The translations under genes were made by a program, and so were the position numbers. DNA of 64,000 nucleotides from Leptospira adleri (lineage in GTDB: Bacteria > Spirochaetota > Leptospiria > Leptospirales > Leptospiraceae), in the NCBI RefSeq assembly GCF_002811985.1, contig NZ_NPDU01000006.1:36827-100826 (forward strand), read 5' to 3'. Position 1 is the stretch's first letter, and each line of letters opens with the position of its first letter. Below, in pieces: positions 59,928 through 64,000 of the stretch. Under the pieces are notes generated by a model. The model was not told the origin of the DNA. It did not search any database and worked only from the letters and a program-made list of their open reading frames with translations.

Positions 59928-60662
59928 TCAACCGATAAAAGGCATCATTCTTTCCATGAGAATCCGGCGGTTGTCCCCGCTCTGGAGAGCGATCACACCT
60001 CGGATAATCGCTTGTCTGCGATCGGATTGTTCTTTCGACCAGGCTTTGATCCGATTGGCGAGGGGAAAGAAGATGAGGTTGGCGAAAGCGATTCCGTAGA
60101 AGGTCGCGATGAAGGCGGTGGCGATTCCTTCTCCGAGAGCGCGAGTTCCCGCGCCTAAATTTTCAAGAACTCCGACGAGTCCCATGACGGTTCCGATGAT
60201 TCCGACCGTAGGAGAAAAGCCTCCCGCGGTTTCCAGGATCTTTGCGGAATTTGATTCCTTGTCTTCCATTGCGATCGCGGATTCAAAGAGAATTTCTTCG
60301 ACCGCCCGAGGATCGGTTCCGTCGACGATGAGTTGAATTCCTCTCTGAAGAAAAGGATCTTGAATCGATTTGAGATTGTCTTCGAGAGAAAGGAGGCCGT
60401 TCTTGCGGGCTCGTTCGGCAAAATCCAGAAAGAGTTCTCCGAGGGGAAGTTTGCGTCTTGGAAAGACGGCCGCTTGGAGATTCAAGATGAGATCCTTCAT
60501 CTGCTCGAGAGAAAAACTCGCAAAAGTCGCCCCGGCCGTTCCGCCGATGATCAAGAGGAGCGCGGAAATTTTTAGAAAAGAGAGGAAGTGCGCGCCTTCC
60601 AGAAGAATCGCTATCAGGACGGATAAGAATGCAACGGAGAGGCCAACGAGCGTAGGATTCAT
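59928..60662 (-). CDS. MotA paralogue without adjacent MotB
   Basis: This 244-residue MotA-like protein keeps the four-helix plan. It has [20 protein letters not shown], the conserved [18 protein letters not shown], and the channel helix [20 protein letters not shown]. No motB lies on either side, unlike the motA at 5469-6251. It may be a second stator for a different ion or condition, with MotB encoded elsewhere, or it could use the MotB at 6267. No fragment of motB is visible nearby. Confidence 0.88.
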   Translation of the reverse strand: MNPTLVGLSVAFLSVLIAILLEGAHFLSFLKISALLLIIGGTAGATFASFSLEQMKDLILNLQAAVFPRRKLPLGELFLDFAERARKNGLLSLEDNLKSIQDPFLQRGIQLIVDGTDPRAVEEILFESAIAMEDKESNSAKILETAGGFSPTVGIIGTVMGLVGVLENLGAGTRALGEGIATAFIATFYGIAFANLIFFPLANRIKAWSKEQSDRRQAIIRGVIALQSGDNRRILMERMMPFIG

Positions 60663-62882
<2,220 letters not shown>

Positions 62883-62892
62883 TCGCCTCATA

Positions 62893-62916
62893 GCAGGATA
62901 GGAATCTCTATCCTGC
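62893..62916 (+). terminator. Candidate terminator of the GT2 gene
   Basis: Perfect 9-bp arms GCAGGATAG and CTATCCTGC enclose a 6-base loop, 10 bp past the stop codon. The following sequence is T-rich but broken (CGTTTCTGTC). Confidence 0.6.
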
Positions 62917-62997
62917 CGTTTCTGTCGGAGCTTCTGCTTGACTTCGCACTTTTTTCTGAAAAATTGACAAAATACCGCTACTATTATAGGAACCCCG

Positions 62998-64000
<1,003 letters not shown>

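Overview
This window reads as chromosome of a pathogenic-clade Leptospira. The evidence is the gene set and the sequence style: spirochetal flagellar genes (flbD-motA-motB-fliL, fliD), KDO synthesis (kdsB), a Leptospira-expanded DUF1564 protein, a WGR-domain protein, an imelysin lipoprotein resembling the leptospiral antigen LruB, loose spirochetal lipoboxes (L-F-L-N-C and similar), frequent TTG starts, and many intergenic copies of a short GGAACTC-centred motif. I see no rRNA, tRNA, CRISPR array, complete insertion sequence or prophage.

Layout. 1-3.0 kb: division genes ftsQ-ftsA (minus; ftsA runs off the left edge) and a divergent MCE/MlaD protein. 3.2-8.4 kb: a SnoaL-like protein, a 52-bp tandem array, then a plus-strand operon of a GT4 glycosyltransferase, flbD, motA, motB, fliL and kdsB. 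8.4-14 kb (minus): a STAS protein, a cytochrome c lipoprotein, a DUF35/thiolase pair, a beta-barrel protein and fabG. 14.1-16.9 kb (plus): an esterase and nucleotidyltransferase that overlap by 4 nt, an FxLYD-like membrane protein and an SPFH lipoprotein. 17-23.2 kb (minus): DUF1564, WGR protein, PhoU, two PRC-barrel proteins, MAPEG and a secreted protein. 23.4-31.6 kb: a BNR-repeat lipoprotein, then an iron-type locus of two imelysins, a di-haem oxidoreductase and a TonB-dependent receptor; Fur-box-like sequences lie in front of both transcription units.

31.7-38 kb: a second 52/53-bp tandem array and a minus cluster (VTT protein, TMEM220-like, GNAT-nitrilase fusion, FAD-linked oxidase, ppk1). 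38.6-42.5 kb: Rrf2 regulator and nitroreductase, a decayed gene, DUF1801, GyrI-like and an aquaglyceroporin. 42.6-45.5 kb: fliD and an unrecognised partner gene. 45.7-51.3 kb: two tandem 7TM-PAS-SpoIIE phosphatases and a FadL-type porin. 51.7-57.9 kb: a globin-like protein, ribF, a second STAS protein and a five-gene operon (secreted protein, DnaJ, manA, HNH, DUF1292). 58-64 kb: an APC permease, a second MotA with no MotB nearby, a processive GT2 glycosyltransferase, a Cys-rich small protein and the start of an RnfC-like gene.

The genes suggest three cooperating themes: periplasmic flagellum export and drive (flbD-motA-motB-fliL, fliD, extra motA), iron or haem acquisition under a Fur-type repressor, and partner-switching signalling (two SpoIIE phosphatases, two STAS antagonists). 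The most unusual non-coding feature is the intergenic GGAACTC element. It occurs singly, in inverted pairs, inside hairpin loops and in two unrelated tandem arrays whose period is 52-53 bp.
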